Positions 7,062 through 15,776 are shown, numbered from the stretch's first letter. The stretch: DNA of 64,000 nucleotides from Streptomyces humi (GCF_001005085.2 NZ_LBMU02000041.1:62001-126000); one strand, 5' to 3'. Numbers and translations are program-made. The notes: generated from the letters alone by a model not told the origin.

Positions 7062-8162
7062 TCATCTGCTGCGCCGGGTCACGAACTCGGCGAGCGCGAG
7101 CAGGCCACCGGCCGGCTCGGGGTCGGGCACGGCACGGGTGAGTTCCTGCATCGCCCGGGCCATCCGGTCGGCCGCCTCGGCCTGCGCCCAGTCCCGGCCG
7201 CCCGCCCGCTCCACGGCCAGCGCGGTACGCGCGATCTCGTCGGCGTCGGCCCGCACATGAGGTGTGGCGTACAGCTCGGCGAGTTCACCGGCGGCCGGAC
7301 TGCCGGAGGTGAGGGCCGCGACGACCGGCAGGGACTTCTTGCGGGCGGCCAGGTCGGCACCGGCCGGCTTGCCGGTGCGCCGAGGGTCGCCCCATATCCC
7401 GATGACGTCGTCGATCAGCTGGAAGGCGAGTCCGGCCTGCCGGCCGAAGCCGTCGAGCGCCCCGACCTCCTCCTCGTCCGCCCCGGCGTAGAGGGCGCCC
7501 AGGGCGCAGGCGCAGCCGAGCAGCGCCCCGGTCTTGGCCTCGGCCATGTCGAGCACCTCGTCGAGGGTGACCTCGTGGGGCGCCCTGTTCTCCATGGCCG
7601 TGTCCGCGTGCTGCCCGGCGCACAGTTCGAGGACGCACTGCGCGAGGCGGGCGGCGGCCGGCCCGGACGCCGGGTGCGGGTCCTCGGCGAGCAGCCTGAG
7701 GGCCAGTGCCTGGAGCGCGTCCCCGGCGAGGATCGCGTCGGAGTCACCGAACACGGTCCAGACGGTGGGCCGGTGCCTGCGGGAGGTGTCCCGGTCCATG
7801 ACGTCGTCGTGCAGCAGGGTGAAGTTGTGCACCAGCTCCACGGCGGCCGCGGCCCGTACGGCGGACGCGCGGGCCCGCGGGCCGCCGAGCGCTTCGGCGG
7901 CGGCGAGGACCAGCGCGGGCCGGATGGCCTTGCCTGCGCTGCCCACCGCGGGGGTGCCGTCCACGTGCTCCCAGCCGAAGTGGTAGCGCGCGATCCGCCG
8001 CATGGAACCGGGCAACGACTCGACGGCCGCGCGCAGTTCGGGGTCGACGGACCCCCGGGCCCGCTCCAGTATGGCCGCCGCCTCGGCCCCGTCGAGCGTC
8101 TCGGTCCTGCCCGGCGGCACCGCCGTGGCAGGGTGCTGCCTCTCCGTCACGAACTCGGTCAT
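7062..8162 (-). CDS. Polyprenyl diphosphate synthase, likely encapsulin cargo
   Basis: A trans-isoprenyl diphosphate synthase (366 aa) that condenses isopentenyl diphosphate with allylic diphosphates. Both aspartate-rich motifs are present: DDVMD (119-123, first motif, preceded by HNFTLLH) and DDVIGIWGD (251-259, second motif); the GKAIRP segment is at 78-82. About 22 N-terminal residues look disordered. It starts 113 bp after the family 2B encapsulin shell gene on the same strand, and polyprenyl transferases are one of the known cargo classes of family 2 encapsulins, so it is probably packaged in the shell. The ATG at 8162 has GGGGGAGG upstream. Product chain length cannot be set reliably from sequence. 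Confidence 0.9.
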   Translation of the reverse strand: MTEFVTERQHPATAVPPGRTETLDGAEAAAILERARGSVDPELRAAVESLPGSMRRIARYHFGWEHVDGTPAVGSAGKAIRPALVLAAAEALGGPRARASAVRAAAAVELVHNFTLLHDDVMDRDTSRRHRPTVWTVFGDSDAILAGDALQALALRLLAEDPHPASGPAAARLAQCVLELCAGQHADTAMENRAPHEVTLDEVLDMAEAKTGALLGCACALGALYAGADEEEVGALDGFGRQAGLAFQLIDDVIGIWGDPRRTGKPAGADLAARKKSLPVVAALTSGSPAAGELAELYATPHVRADADEIARTALAVERAGGRDWAQAEAADRMARAMQELTRAVPDPEPAGGLLALAEFVTRRSR

Positions 8163-8275
8163 GGCCTCCCCCTCGCGGAGTGCGCGGACCGTGGCGTCTC
8201 CGCCCCGGCTCGGCACGTACCCCGAGGGTGTACCCGCCCCGGAGGGCGGGGACACGGCCGCCAAGTGCGGAAACG

Positions 8276-9682
8276 TCACCTCCACCGGCCGATCTCGACG
8301 TTCTCCAGCACTCCGAGGGCGTCCGGGACCAGGACGGCCGCCGAGTAGTAGGCGGTGACCAGGTAGTTGATGACGGCCTGCTCGTTGATGCCCATGAAGC
8401 GGACCGACAGGCTCGGCTCGATCTCGTCGGGGATACCGGACTGCCGCAGCCCGATGACGCCCTGCTCCGACTCGCCGGTACGCATGGCGATGATCGAGGT
8501 GGTCCTGGCCTCGGTGACCGGGATCTTGTTGCACGGGTAGATCGGGACCCCGCGCCAGGTCGGGATGCGGTTGCCGCCGATCTCGACGGTCTCCGGGACC
8601 AGTCCGCGCTTGTTGAGCTCGCGTCCGAAGGCCGAGATGGCGCGCGGGTGGGCGAGGAAGAGCTTGGTGCCCCGTCGGCGGCTGAGCAGTTCGTCCATGT
8701 CGTCCGGGCTGGGCACGCCGTCGTGCGGCTGTAGCCGCTGGTCGTACTGGCAGTTGCTGAGCAGGCCGAACTCCCGGTTGTTGATGAGTTCGTGCTCCTG
8801 GCGTTCCTTCAACGCCTCGACGGTGAGCCGCAACTGGTGCTCGGTCTGGTTCATCGGCTGGTTGTAGAGGTCGGCGACCCGGGTGTGGATGCGGAGCACG
8901 GTCTGGGCGATGCTCAGTTCGTACTCGCGCGGACGGGCCTCGTAGTCGACGAAGGTGTGCGGGATGTCGGGCTCGCCGCTGTGGCCGGCCGCGAGGGCGA
9001 CCTCCTTCTCGCCGTACTTGTTGGTGCGCTGCTCGGGGATCGCGCGCAGCTGCTGAAGGTGCTCGCGCAGCGTGTCGGCGCGCTCGGCGACCTGCTCGAA
9101 GTCCTGCCGGGACAGGGTCAGCACGGTGCAGGCCGTGTCCGCGCGGGCGGTGTAGTCCCAGATGGCGTCCGAGTCGAGCAGACCGTGCTCGCCGAAGTAG
9201 CCGCCGTCGGCGAGGACGCCCAGCACCGCGTCGTCGCCGTACGGGCCGGTGCCGACCTTCTCCACCCGGCCGTGGGCGAGCAGGTGCACCTCGTCCGCCT
9301 GGTTGCCGAACGAGGCGATGACCTCGCCCGGGGCGAAGTCCCGCTGCCGGCAGCGCTGGGCCAGCTCCCCCAGTACCTCCTGGTCCTCGTACGCCCGCAG
9401 GATGGGGAGTTCACCCAGCTCCGCCGGGATGACCTCGACACGGTCGCCGGTCTTCAGGAAGGTGATACGGCCGTCCCCCACCGTGTAGGTGAGCCGCCGG
9501 TTCACCCGGTACGTGCCGCCCTGCACGTCGACCCAGGGCAGTGACCGCAGCAACCAGCGGGAGCTGATCTCCTGCATCTGTGGCGCGGACTTGGTCGTGG
9601 TGGCCAGGTTCCGCGCTGCCGCCGTGTCCAGAGACTGCTGCGGCTTGCCCTGATCCGTGCGGACCTCTTCGCCTACCGACAT
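8276..9682 (-). CDS. Family 2B encapsulin shell protein with cNMP-binding domain
   Basis: A 468-residue shell protein of the family 2B encapsulin nanocompartment type. The order is a flexible N-arm (1-60), an HK97-like shell part, an inserted cyclic-nucleotide-binding-like domain (about 95-215, with FAPGEVIASFGNQADEVHLLAHGRVEKVG and GGYFGEHGLL), then the long shell domain to the end (PREYELSIAQTVLRIHTRVADLYN, GLLSNCQYDQRL, RRGTKLFLAHPRAISAFGREL, and the end segment YLVTAYYSAAVLVPDALGVLENV). The ATG at 9682 has GGGAGG upstream. The polyprenyl synthase gene downstream is the expected cargo. Whether the cNMP domain binds a ligand is open. The family is known; its physiological role is not. Confidence 0.93.
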   Translation of the reverse strand: MSVGEEVRTDQGKPQQSLDTAAARNLATTTKSAPQMQEISSRWLLRSLPWVDVQGGTYRVNRRLTYTVGDGRITFLKTGDRVEVIPAELGELPILRAYEDQEVLGELAQRCRQRDFAPGEVIASFGNQADEVHLLAHGRVEKVGTGPYGDDAVLGVLADGGYFGEHGLLDSDAIWDYTARADTACTVLTLSRQDFEQVAERADTLREHLQQLRAIPEQRTNKYGEKEVALAAGHSGEPDIPHTFVDYEARPREYELSIAQTVLRIHTRVADLYNQPMNQTEHQLRLTVEALKERQEHELINNREFGLLSNCQYDQRLQPHDGVPSPDDMDELLSRRRGTKLFLAHPRAISAFGRELNKRGLVPETVEIGGNRIPTWRGVPIYPCNKIPVTEARTTSIIAMRTGESEQGVIGLRQSGIPDEIEPSLSVRFMGINEQAVINYLVTAYYSAAVLVPDALGVLENVEIGRWR

Positions 9683-9992
9683 AAGGAAATGCCCTCCCAT
9701 ACCTGCGCAGACGCCGAACTGCCCGCGCATCGGTCTCACGGGCAACCCTGTCATCACCGAGCGTGTTCGTGCCATTACCCGAAAGAGCGGGAATAGATCA
9801 TCGGACTACTGGGCATGACGACGCCTCACGCCCCCCTTGCCCTGCGGCGCAGCGACTTGCCCGGCTCGTCCGGATCGGCTCGCACGTGATCCGAACAAGC
9901 CCGGACCCCCTGGCAGGGAAAGCGGACTTATGTCGAAAATCCATCAGTTCATGGATTTCATCGCACTCACCACGAAAACGAAGGAGCCGGTC
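9683..9992 (+). other. Divergent intergenic region, encapsulin/amidase
   Basis: About 310 bp between the divergent starts of the encapsulin and amidase genes. It must hold both promoters, but I see no clear consensus promoter, operator or terminator. If the amidase began at the alternative ATG at 9930, the last 63 bp would be coding. Confidence 0.4.
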
Positions 9993-10583
9993 ATGGCCCC
10001 ACCCATGTCCGCGGGCGCCCTCCTCGACGCGTTGCGGGACGAGGGCGTCACCGTCGTCGAGGTCGGCGACTGGCGGGAACACAACCGGAACCACAAGGGC
10101 CCCTGGGGCCCCGTCCACGGCGTGATGATCCACCACACCGCGACCCACGGCGCCGACCGCGCCGTCCGGCTCTGCCGCTACGGCCGCCCCGGCCTGCCCG
10201 GTCCGCTGTGCCACGGCGTCATCACCAAGGACGGCACGGTCCACCTGGTCGGGTACGGCCGCGTCAACCACGCGGGCCTCGGCGACGACGACGTCCTGCG
10301 GGCCGTGATCGCCGAGAAGGCGCTGCCCCCGGAGAACGAGGCGAACACCGACGGCAACCGGCATTTCTACGGCTTCGAGTGCGAGAACCTCGGCGACGGC
10401 GAGGATCCCTGGCCACAGGCCCAGCTGACGGCGATCGAGAGGGTGGCCGCGGCGGTGTGCCGACGGCACGGGTGGTCGGAACGGTCGGTGATCGGGCACC
10501 TGGAGTGGCAGCCGGGGAAGGTGGACCCGCGCGGCTTCTCGATGGCCTGGCTGCGCGACCGCGTCCGGGACCGCCTGAAGTGA
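9993..10583 (+). CDS. N-acetylmuramoyl-L-alanine amidase (Amidase_2/PGRP fold)
   Basis: A peptidoglycan amidase that cleaves the bond between MurNAc and L-alanine. Zinc-binding and catalytic elements of the Amidase_2 fold are visible: HHTATHG near residues 45-51, then FYGFECENLGDG, and HLEWQPGKVDP near the C-terminus (His, Lys, Asp). I chose the ATG at 9993 because AAGGAG sits 6 nt upstream. An in-frame ATG at 9930 would add 21 residues whose codon third positions are less GC-rich. No signal peptide is evident, so export, if any, is not by the standard Sec route. It stands alone, not in a phage gene cluster. Confidence 0.85.
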   Translation: MAPPMSAGALLDALRDEGVTVVEVGDWREHNRNHKGPWGPVHGVMIHHTATHGADRAVRLCRYGRPGLPGPLCHGVITKDGTVHLVGYGRVNHAGLGDDDVLRAVIAEKALPPENEANTDGNRHFYGFECENLGDGEDPWPQAQLTAIERVAAAVCRRHGWSERSVIGHLEWQPGKVDPRGFSMAWLRDRVRDRLK

Positions 10584-10629
10584 CCCCCGGGCCGCCGACC
10601 GGGCGTCCGTCCCGGGCGACAATGACGAC

Positions 10630-11511
10630 GTGACCAGCGCCGGCATACTCGACCCACGGCTGCCCTCCCCGCTCCAGGAGGTGGCCGACGACCGCTTCGA
10701 CCGGCACGGGGTCCGGCTGCTGCTCAAGCGGGACGACCTGATCCACCCGGACCTGATCGGCAACAAGTGGCGCAAGCTGGTCCCGAACATCGAGGCGGCG
10801 GCCGGCCGGCCGCTGCTCACGTTCGGCGGCGCGTACTCCAACCACCTGCGGGCCACGGCCGCCGCGGGCCGCCTGCTCGGCTTCCCGACGGTGGGAGTGG
10901 TACGGGGAGAGGAACTGGCCGGCCGGCCCCTGAACCCCTCCCTCGCGCGGTGCGCGGCCGACGGCATGCGGCTGCACTTCGTCGACAGGTCGACGTACCG
11001 ACGCAAGGCCGAGCCGGAGGTGCTGGCCGGTCTGCTGCGGGCGGCAGGGGCGCAGCACGCGTACGTGGTACCGGAGGGCGGCAGCAACGCGGCGGCGGTA
11101 CGCGGCTGCCGCGCCCTCGGCGAGGAGCTCCGGGGGCGGACCGACGTGGTGGCCGTGGCCTGCGGCACCGGCGGCACGCTGGCCGGCCTGGCCGCGGGCC
11201 TCGGCGCCGGGCAGCGGGCCCTGGGGGTGCCGGTGCTCAAGGGCGGGTTCCTGGCAGCGGAGACGGCACGACTCCAGGTGGCGGCGTTCGGGGCCCGGAG
11301 CGGGGACTGGTCGCTGGACGAACGGTTCCACTTCGGGGGTTACGGGCGCACGACCCCCGCTCTCCATGCCTTCGCGGCGGACTTCGAGGACCGGCACGGG
11401 GTGCGGGTCGAGCGCCTGTACGTGGCCAAGCTGCTGTTCGGGCTCGTCGAGCTCGCGGCGGAGGGGGCGTTCGGGCGGGGCACCCGGGTGGCGGCGGTCG
11501 TCACGGCCTGA
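10630..11511 (+). CDS. PLP-dependent ACC deaminase / D-cysteine desulfhydrase family
   Basis: A 293-residue fold-type II PLP enzyme of the 1-aminocyclopropane-1-carboxylate deaminase / D-cysteine desulfhydrase family. LLLKRDDLIHPDLIGNKWRKL (residues 30-50) includes the likely PLP lysine in GNKWRK. TFGGAYSNHLRATAAAG matches the substrate-binding SNH segment, and the phosphate-binding CGTGGTLAGLAAG is present. Members act on ACC, D-cysteine or related amino acids; which one cannot be told here. The GTG start follows the amidase gene by 46 bp. Confidence 0.88.
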   Translation: MTSAGILDPRLPSPLQEVADDRFDRHGVRLLLKRDDLIHPDLIGNKWRKLVPNIEAAAGRPLLTFGGAYSNHLRATAAAGRLLGFPTVGVVRGEELAGRPLNPSLARCAADGMRLHFVDRSTYRRKAEPEVLAGLLRAAGAQHAYVVPEGGSNAAAVRGCRALGEELRGRTDVVAVACGTGGTLAGLAAGLGAGQRALGVPVLKGGFLAAETARLQVAAFGARSGDWSLDERFHFGGYGRTTPALHAFAADFEDRHGVRVERLYVAKLLFGLVELAAEGAFGRGTRVAAVVTA

Positions 11512-11546
11512 CCGGCGCTGCCGCCGGCCGGGGCGCACGGGGTGGC

Positions 11547-13142
11547 TCAGCCCGCTTCCCGGTAGGCCGCCGCCTCCTCCAGGTCCAGTCGGCGCAGCAG
11601 GGTGCGCAGCATCTCGTCGTCGATGTAGCGGTGGTCGCGGAGGCGGACGAAGACCTCGCGCTCGGAGCTGATCATCTCGCGGGACAGCCGGCGGTAGGTG
11701 TCGTCGACCGTCTCGCCGGTGACCGGGTTGGTCTGGCCCAGACGCTCCCAGACGGCGTTGCGGCGGCGCTCCAGGACCGTGCGGAGGCGGTCGGCGAGCG
11801 GGGGCGGGAGCTGGTTGCGGTCGTCGGTGAGGAGTTCGTCGAGACGGGACTCGGCCGCGCGGGACGCCTGCGCCTGGGCGTTGGCCTCGGCGAGGGTCTC
11901 GGTCTGCGGGTCGCGGCCGGGGAAGTTCAGCCGGCGGATCAGCGGTGGCAGGGTCAGCCCCTGCACCACGAGGGTGCCGATGACGGTGGTGAACGTCAGG
12001 AAGAGGATCAGGTTGCGGTGCGGGAAGACGCCGCCGCCGTGCACGGTGACCGGGATCGAGAAGGCGATGGCCAGCGAGACCACCCCGCGCATCCCGGCCC
12101 ACGACGTCACCATCGTGCCCTTCCAGGTGGGGTTGGTCTCGCGTTCCCTGATCCGCGCGGAGAATATCCGGGGCAGGAAGGTCGCCGGATAACACCAGGC
12201 GAAGCGGGCGGCCACGACCACCAGGAAGACGGCCACGGCGTACCAGGCCGCTTCGACGCCCTCGTACTGGCCGAGGCCCCGCAGGACGATCGGGAGTTGC
12301 AGGCCGATCAGCGCGAAGACCGCCGATTCGAGGATGAAGGCGACCATCTTCCAGACCGCCTCCTCCTGGAGGCGGGTGGCGAAGTCGACCTCCCACGCGC
12401 GGTGGCCGAGGTAGAGGGCGACCACCACGACGGCGAGCACACCGGAGGCGTGCATCTGCTCCGCGACGGCGTAGGCGACGAACGGGATCAGGAGCGAGAG
12501 CGTGTTCTGGAGGAGCGGCTCCTTCAGGTGGGTGCGCAGCCAGTGCAGCGGCGCCATCAGGAGCAGGCCGATGCCGACACCGCCGACCGCCGCGAGCAGG
12601 AACTCCTCGATGCCGCCGGCCCAGGTCGCGCCCTCGCCGACGGCGGCCGCGAGGGCGACCTTGTACGCCGTGATCGCGGTGGCGTCGTTGAGCAGGGACT
12701 CGCCCTGGAGGATCGTCGTGATGCGGGACGGCAGCCCCACCCGGCGGGCCACCGCGGTCGCCGCCACCGCGTCCGGCGGGGCCACCACCGCGCCCAGCAC
12801 CAGCGCCGCGGGCAGCGGCATGCCCGGGATGAGCAGGTAGACGGACCAGCCGACCACGACCGTGGCGAAGAGCACGTATCCGACCGAGAGCAGCGCGACC
12901 GGTCTCATCTGGGCCCGCAGATCGAGGTAGGAGCTGTCGGACGCCGAGGTGTACAGCAGCGGGGGCAGCAGGAGCGGGAGGACGACCTCGGGGTCGAGGG
13001 TGTAGTCCGGCACCCCGGGTACGTACGACACGACCAGGCCGACCGCGACCAGGAGCAGCGGTGCGGGCACCGGGGTCCGCCGGGCGGCGGCGGCGATCAC
13101 CGTGCTCCCCGCCACCAGCAACAGCAGTGGCATCACGTCCAT
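11547..13142 (-). CDS. Na+/H+ antiporter, CPA1 family
   Basis: A 531-residue cation:proton antiporter with about 12 hydrophobic helices in the first 400 residues. Family motifs are GAVVAPPDAVAATAV (helix 5, the ion-binding region) and GESLLNDATAITAY. TWKGTMVTSWAGMRGVVSLAIA matches a later conserved helix. The last 120 residues are a charged cytoplasmic tail, probably regulatory. It converges with the PLP enzyme gene (35 bp apart) and diverges from the UBP zinc-finger gene. Confidence 0.93.
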   Translation of the reverse strand: MDVMPLLLLVAGSTVIAAAARRTPVPAPLLLVAVGLVVSYVPGVPDYTLDPEVVLPLLLPPLLYTSASDSSYLDLRAQMRPVALLSVGYVLFATVVVGWSVYLLIPGMPLPAALVLGAVVAPPDAVAATAVARRVGLPSRITTILQGESLLNDATAITAYKVALAAAVGEGATWAGGIEEFLLAAVGGVGIGLLLMAPLHWLRTHLKEPLLQNTLSLLIPFVAYAVAEQMHASGVLAVVVVALYLGHRAWEVDFATRLQEEAVWKMVAFILESAVFALIGLQLPIVLRGLGQYEGVEAAWYAVAVFLVVVAARFAWCYPATFLPRIFSARIRERETNPTWKGTMVTSWAGMRGVVSLAIAFSIPVTVHGGGVFPHRNLILFLTFTTVIGTLVVQGLTLPPLIRRLNFPGRDPQTETLAEANAQAQASRAAESRLDELLTDDRNQLPPPLADRLRTVLERRRNAVWERLGQTNPVTGETVDDTYRRLSREMISSEREVFVRLRDHRYIDDEMLRTLLRRLDLEEAAAYREAG

Positions 13143-13190
13143 GATCCTCGCCCACCCTCATTTTCCGCGCGGCCACCCGCACACCCGTCG

Positions 13191-13196
13191 TAATCT
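13191..13196 (+). promoter_or_regulatory. Putative -10 (TAATCT), leaderless start
   Basis: TAATCT lies 7 nt before the ATG of the zinc-finger gene. There is no Shine-Dalgarno sequence. Confidence 0.5.
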
Positions 13197-13203
13197 GGCA
13201 ATC

Positions 13204-13464
13204 ATGAAACAGTGCACGCATGCCGGCGCGCTGCCGCACCCGGAGCCAGACCCCCTGAACGCGACCTGTCCCGAGTGTCTCGCCAAGGGCTGGCACCCGG
13301 TCCAGCTGCGGATCTGTCTGACCTGCGGCCACGTGGCGTGCTGCGACTCGTCGCCGGGAAGACATGCGACGGGACACCACGAGACGTCCGGTCACCCGGT
13401 GATGCGGACGTTCGAACCCGGTGAGGACTGGCGCTGGTGCTTCGTCGACCACGTCCTCGTGTGA
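13204..13464 (+). CDS. UBP-type zinc finger protein
   Basis: An 86-residue protein that is essentially one ZnF-UBP domain. The ligands are in order: C4 and H6 in KQCTHAG, CPEC, CLTCGHVACCD, then HATGHHETSGHPV with several histidines, ending in WRWCFVDHVLV. In eukaryotes this fold binds the ubiquitin C-terminus. In actinobacteria it occurs as small proteins of unknown role, sometimes beside Na+/H+ antiporters as here. The ATG at 13204 is supported by the -10-like hexamer 7 nt upstream. Confidence 0.88.
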   Translation: MKQCTHAGALPHPEPDPLNATCPECLAKGWHPVQLRICLTCGHVACCDSSPGRHATGHHETSGHPVMRTFEPGEDWRWCFVDHVLV

Positions 13465-13735
13465 GACTGCACTACGGCCGCCGAAGACGGCCATAGCGAC
13501 GGTTCGACGGTTCGACGCCGGGGTACGTCAACCCGGCGCGCGCTCTTCCCAATTGGGCAAGGCGGACCCCTAGACACGGAGCGTATACACAGGTTTACTG
13601 TGAGTGACGCCAGGGGTCGGGGTCCCGGGGACAGAAAAGTTCGGAGCGCGGTAGCGTCACCGCTGAACCACGTAGTGCGTTACCCCGGGGGGCGACCCTC
13701 GGCCCCGAGAAGCTTGTACCACCATGGAGGTGAGG

Positions 13736-14149
13736 GTGTCCCAGATCGCAGGCGAGCCCGCGACCCAGGACTTCGTGGAAGTCCGGCTGCCGGCTGCGGG
13801 TGCCTACCTGTCGGTGCTGCGCACGGCCACGGCCGGTCTCGCCGCCCGCTTGGACTTCACCCTGGACGAGATCGAGGACCTGCGCATCGCGGTGGACGAG
13901 GCGTGCGCGATCCTGCTCCAGCAGGCCGTCCCCGGCTCGGTGCTCAGCTGTGTCTTCCGCCTCGTCGACGATTCACTGGAGGTCACGGTCTCCGCCCCGA
14001 CCACGGACGGCCACGCCCCCTCGCGCGACACTTTCGCCTGGACCGTGCTCTCGGCCCTGGCGGGCAAGGTCTCGTCGGCCGTCGACGAGGACAAGACCGT
14101 GTCGATCAGCCTCTACAAACAGCGCGGCGCGGGACCCGGGCCGGCGTGA
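13736..14149 (+). CDS. prsH: Anti-sigma factor for SigH (RsbW-type ATPase fold)
   Basis: A 137-residue serine-kinase-like anti-sigma factor (HATPase_c_2 fold). It has the N-box segment LDEIEDLRIAVDEACAILL (residues about 42-60) and a C-terminal strand VDEDKTVSISLYKQR, but the G-loop is short and degenerate. Immediately downstream lies a sigma-B/F-type sigma factor, as in the prsH (ushX)-sigH pair of Streptomyces, where the product binds SigH and controls osmotic stress and aerial growth. I chose the GTG at 13736 because GGAGG sits 5 nt before it; an ATG at 13724 would place the SD inside the gene. Confidence 0.85.
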   Translation: MSQIAGEPATQDFVEVRLPAAGAYLSVLRTATAGLAARLDFTLDEIEDLRIAVDEACAILLQQAVPGSVLSCVFRLVDDSLEVTVSAPTTDGHAPSRDTFAWTVLSALAGKVSSAVDEDKTVSISLYKQRGAGPGPA

Positions 14150-14166
14150 GGAACGGGGACGGGCCG

Positions 14167-15240
14167 GTGCGGGACGAAGAGCGCGGCACGCGGGAACTGC
14201 CGGCCGGGGGCGAAGGCCCCGAGGCCGGCTCCCGCCGCATGGCTGACGGCATCGACGGCATCCCTGAACAGGCCAGGCCGCATCCGGAGGAGCCCTCCGC
14301 GCAGCCCGGTCCGGACGGAGCCGTACAGAGCGCGCCCCCGGAAGGGCGGAACGGGGTCGCGGCCCCGGACCGGGCAGGGGCGAAGGCTCGCGGAAGGGCG
14401 ACGGGCGGGACGATGAGCGAGCACGAGCGATACGCCGAGGACGAGGCGCTGGCCGCGGAGGTAGTGCACGCGACCCAGCACGAACCTCAGGACCGCAGCG
14501 GGGCGCGCGCCAAGTTCGTCGAACTGCGCGCCCTCAAGGAGGGCAGCGCCGAGTACGCGGAGCTGCGCAACCAGCTGGTCCGGATGCATCTGCCGCTCGT
14601 GGAGCACCTCGCACGCCGGTTCCGCAACCGGGGCGAGCCGCTGGACGACCTCACCCAGGTCGCCACCATCGGCCTGATCAAGTCGGTCGACCGGTTCGAC
14701 CCGGACCGGGGGGTGGAGTTCTCCACGTACGCCACCCCCACCGTGGTCGGCGAGATCAAGCGCCACTTCCGCGACAAGGGCTGGGCGGTCCGCGTCCCGC
14801 GCCGCCTCCAGGAGCTGCGCCTCGCGCTCACCACGGCCACCGCCGAGCTGTCCCAGCAGCACGGCCGCTCCCCCACGGTCCACGAACTGGCCGAGAAGCT
14901 GGCGATCTCGGAGGAGGAGGTCCTGGAGGGCCTGGAATCGGCCAACGCCTACTCCACGCTGTCCCTGGACGTCCCCGACACCGACGACGAGTCACCGGCG
15001 GTCGCCGACACCCTCGGCGCGGAGGACGAGGCACTGGAGGGCGTCGAGTACCGCGAGTCCCTCAAGCCACTCCTGGAAGACCTCCCGCCCCGAGAGAAGC
15101 GGATCCTTCTCCTCCGCTTCTTCGGCAACATGACCCAGTCCCAGATCGCTCAGGAGGTCGGCATCTCCCAGATGCACGTCTCGCGACTGCTGGCGAGGAC
15201 CCTGGCTCAGCTGCGGGAGAAGCTGCTGGTGGAGGAGTAG
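14167..15240 (+). CDS. sigH: RNA polymerase sigma factor SigH (SigB/SigF type)
   Basis: A group 3 sigma factor. Region 2 is LVRMHLPLVEHLARRFRNRGEPLDDLTQVATIGLIKSVDRFDPDRG, followed by the region 2.4 segment EIKRHFRDKGWAVRVPRRLQE. Region 4 near the C-terminus is LPPREKRILLLRFFGNMTQSQIAQEVGISQMHVSRLL. About 80 residues of Gly/Pro/Ala-rich sequence precede the conserved part. In-frame starts exist at GTG 14146 (overlapping the anti-sigma stop), GTG 14167, ATG 14239 and ATG 14413; the last gives a 275-residue core. S. coelicolor SigH is known to exist in several sizes, so more than one start may be used. It is translationally close to its anti-sigma gene. Confidence 0.9.
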   Translation: MRDEERGTRELPAGGEGPEAGSRRMADGIDGIPEQARPHPEEPSAQPGPDGAVQSAPPEGRNGVAAPDRAGAKARGRATGGTMSEHERYAEDEALAAEVVHATQHEPQDRSGARAKFVELRALKEGSAEYAELRNQLVRMHLPLVEHLARRFRNRGEPLDDLTQVATIGLIKSVDRFDPDRGVEFSTYATPTVVGEIKRHFRDKGWAVRVPRRLQELRLALTTATAELSQQHGRSPTVHELAEKLAISEEEVLEGLESANAYSTLSLDVPDTDDESPAVADTLGAEDEALEGVEYRESLKPLLEDLPPREKRILLLRFFGNMTQSQIAQEVGISQMHVSRLLARTLAQLREKLLVEE

Positions 15241-15281
15241 GCCGTCACGCCGCCCCGCACCGGAGCGCCCCGCCGGGGGTG

Positions 15282-15334
15282 CCCCGGCCGAAGGCCGGGG
15301 AGGAACCGCGCGACCAGCCCCTGCCCGCCCGCTG
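15282..15334 (+). repeat. Dispersed intergenic repeat, copy 1
   Basis: An 8-bp stem hairpin (CCCCGGCC-GAA-GGCCGGGG, 15282-15300) followed by the shared core AGGAACCGCGCGACCAGCCC. It lies between the convergent stops of sigH and the next gene, and the hairpin may serve as a bidirectional terminator. Related copies occur at 20471, 23871, 28438, 37148, 44660 and 47526. Confidence 0.65.
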
Positions 15335-15335
15335 A

Positions 15336-15776
15336 TCAGCTACTACGCCCGGGCCCCTTGATGCCGAGGGCCTGGGTGGTAGCCGAGTTCACCAGCAACA
15401 CCAGCGAAGCGATCGCCACCACCGCCAGCACGATCCCCACCGGGATCGCCACACTGTCGGCTTGCAGCAGGTTGTACGCCACCGGCAGCGCCATGATCTG
15501 GGTGATCACCGCCGGCCCCCGGCTCCAGCTCTTCCGCAGCAGCAGCCCGCGCGCGGCGAGCAGCGGCAGCAGCGCCAGCACGATCACGGTGACGCCCCCG
15601 GTGACGGCCTGCCCCCGGTCGTCCGGTGACCCGGTGAGGCCCAGCACGAGCATCCACACTCCGCCGGCCACCAGCGCGAGCCCTTCCAGCCCGGCCAGCG
15701 CGGCGGCATACGTCAGCCGCCGCGGGCGGGGGCCGTCGGTCACGTCGGCCCTCTCGGCCGTAGGCGCATCACTCAC
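15336..15776 (-). CDS. Hypothetical four-helix membrane protein
   Basis: A 146-residue integral membrane protein with about four hydrophobic segments (ALAGLEGLALVAGGVWMLVL; TVIVLALLPLLAARGLLL; a weak third around AVITQIMALPVAYNLL; IPVGIVLAVVAIASLVLLV). The charged N-terminus is probably cytoplasmic. I take GTG 15776 (VSDAPTAERAD) as the start; an upstream GTG at 15809 is possible. No known function. Confidence 0.72.
   Translation of the reverse strand: MSDAPTAERADVTDGPRPRRLTYAAALAGLEGLALVAGGVWMLVLGLTGSPDDRGQAVTGGVTVIVLALLPLLAARGLLLRKSWSRGPAVITQIMALPVAYNLLQADSVAIPVGIVLAVVAIASLVLLVNSATTQALGIKGPGRSS

Noticed and set aside
9993..10583. Prophage endolysin
   Set aside because: No holin, capsid, integrase or other phage gene flanks the amidase, and the neighbours are ordinary chromosomal genes.
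10264..13494. A 1076-codon open frame on the minus strand, and similar very long frames such as 56026-59472 (+) and 42579-44561 (+)
   Set aside because: They run across several well-supported genes in other frames and have the Arg/Gly/Ala-rich, low-complexity make-up typical of shadow frames in high-GC DNA.
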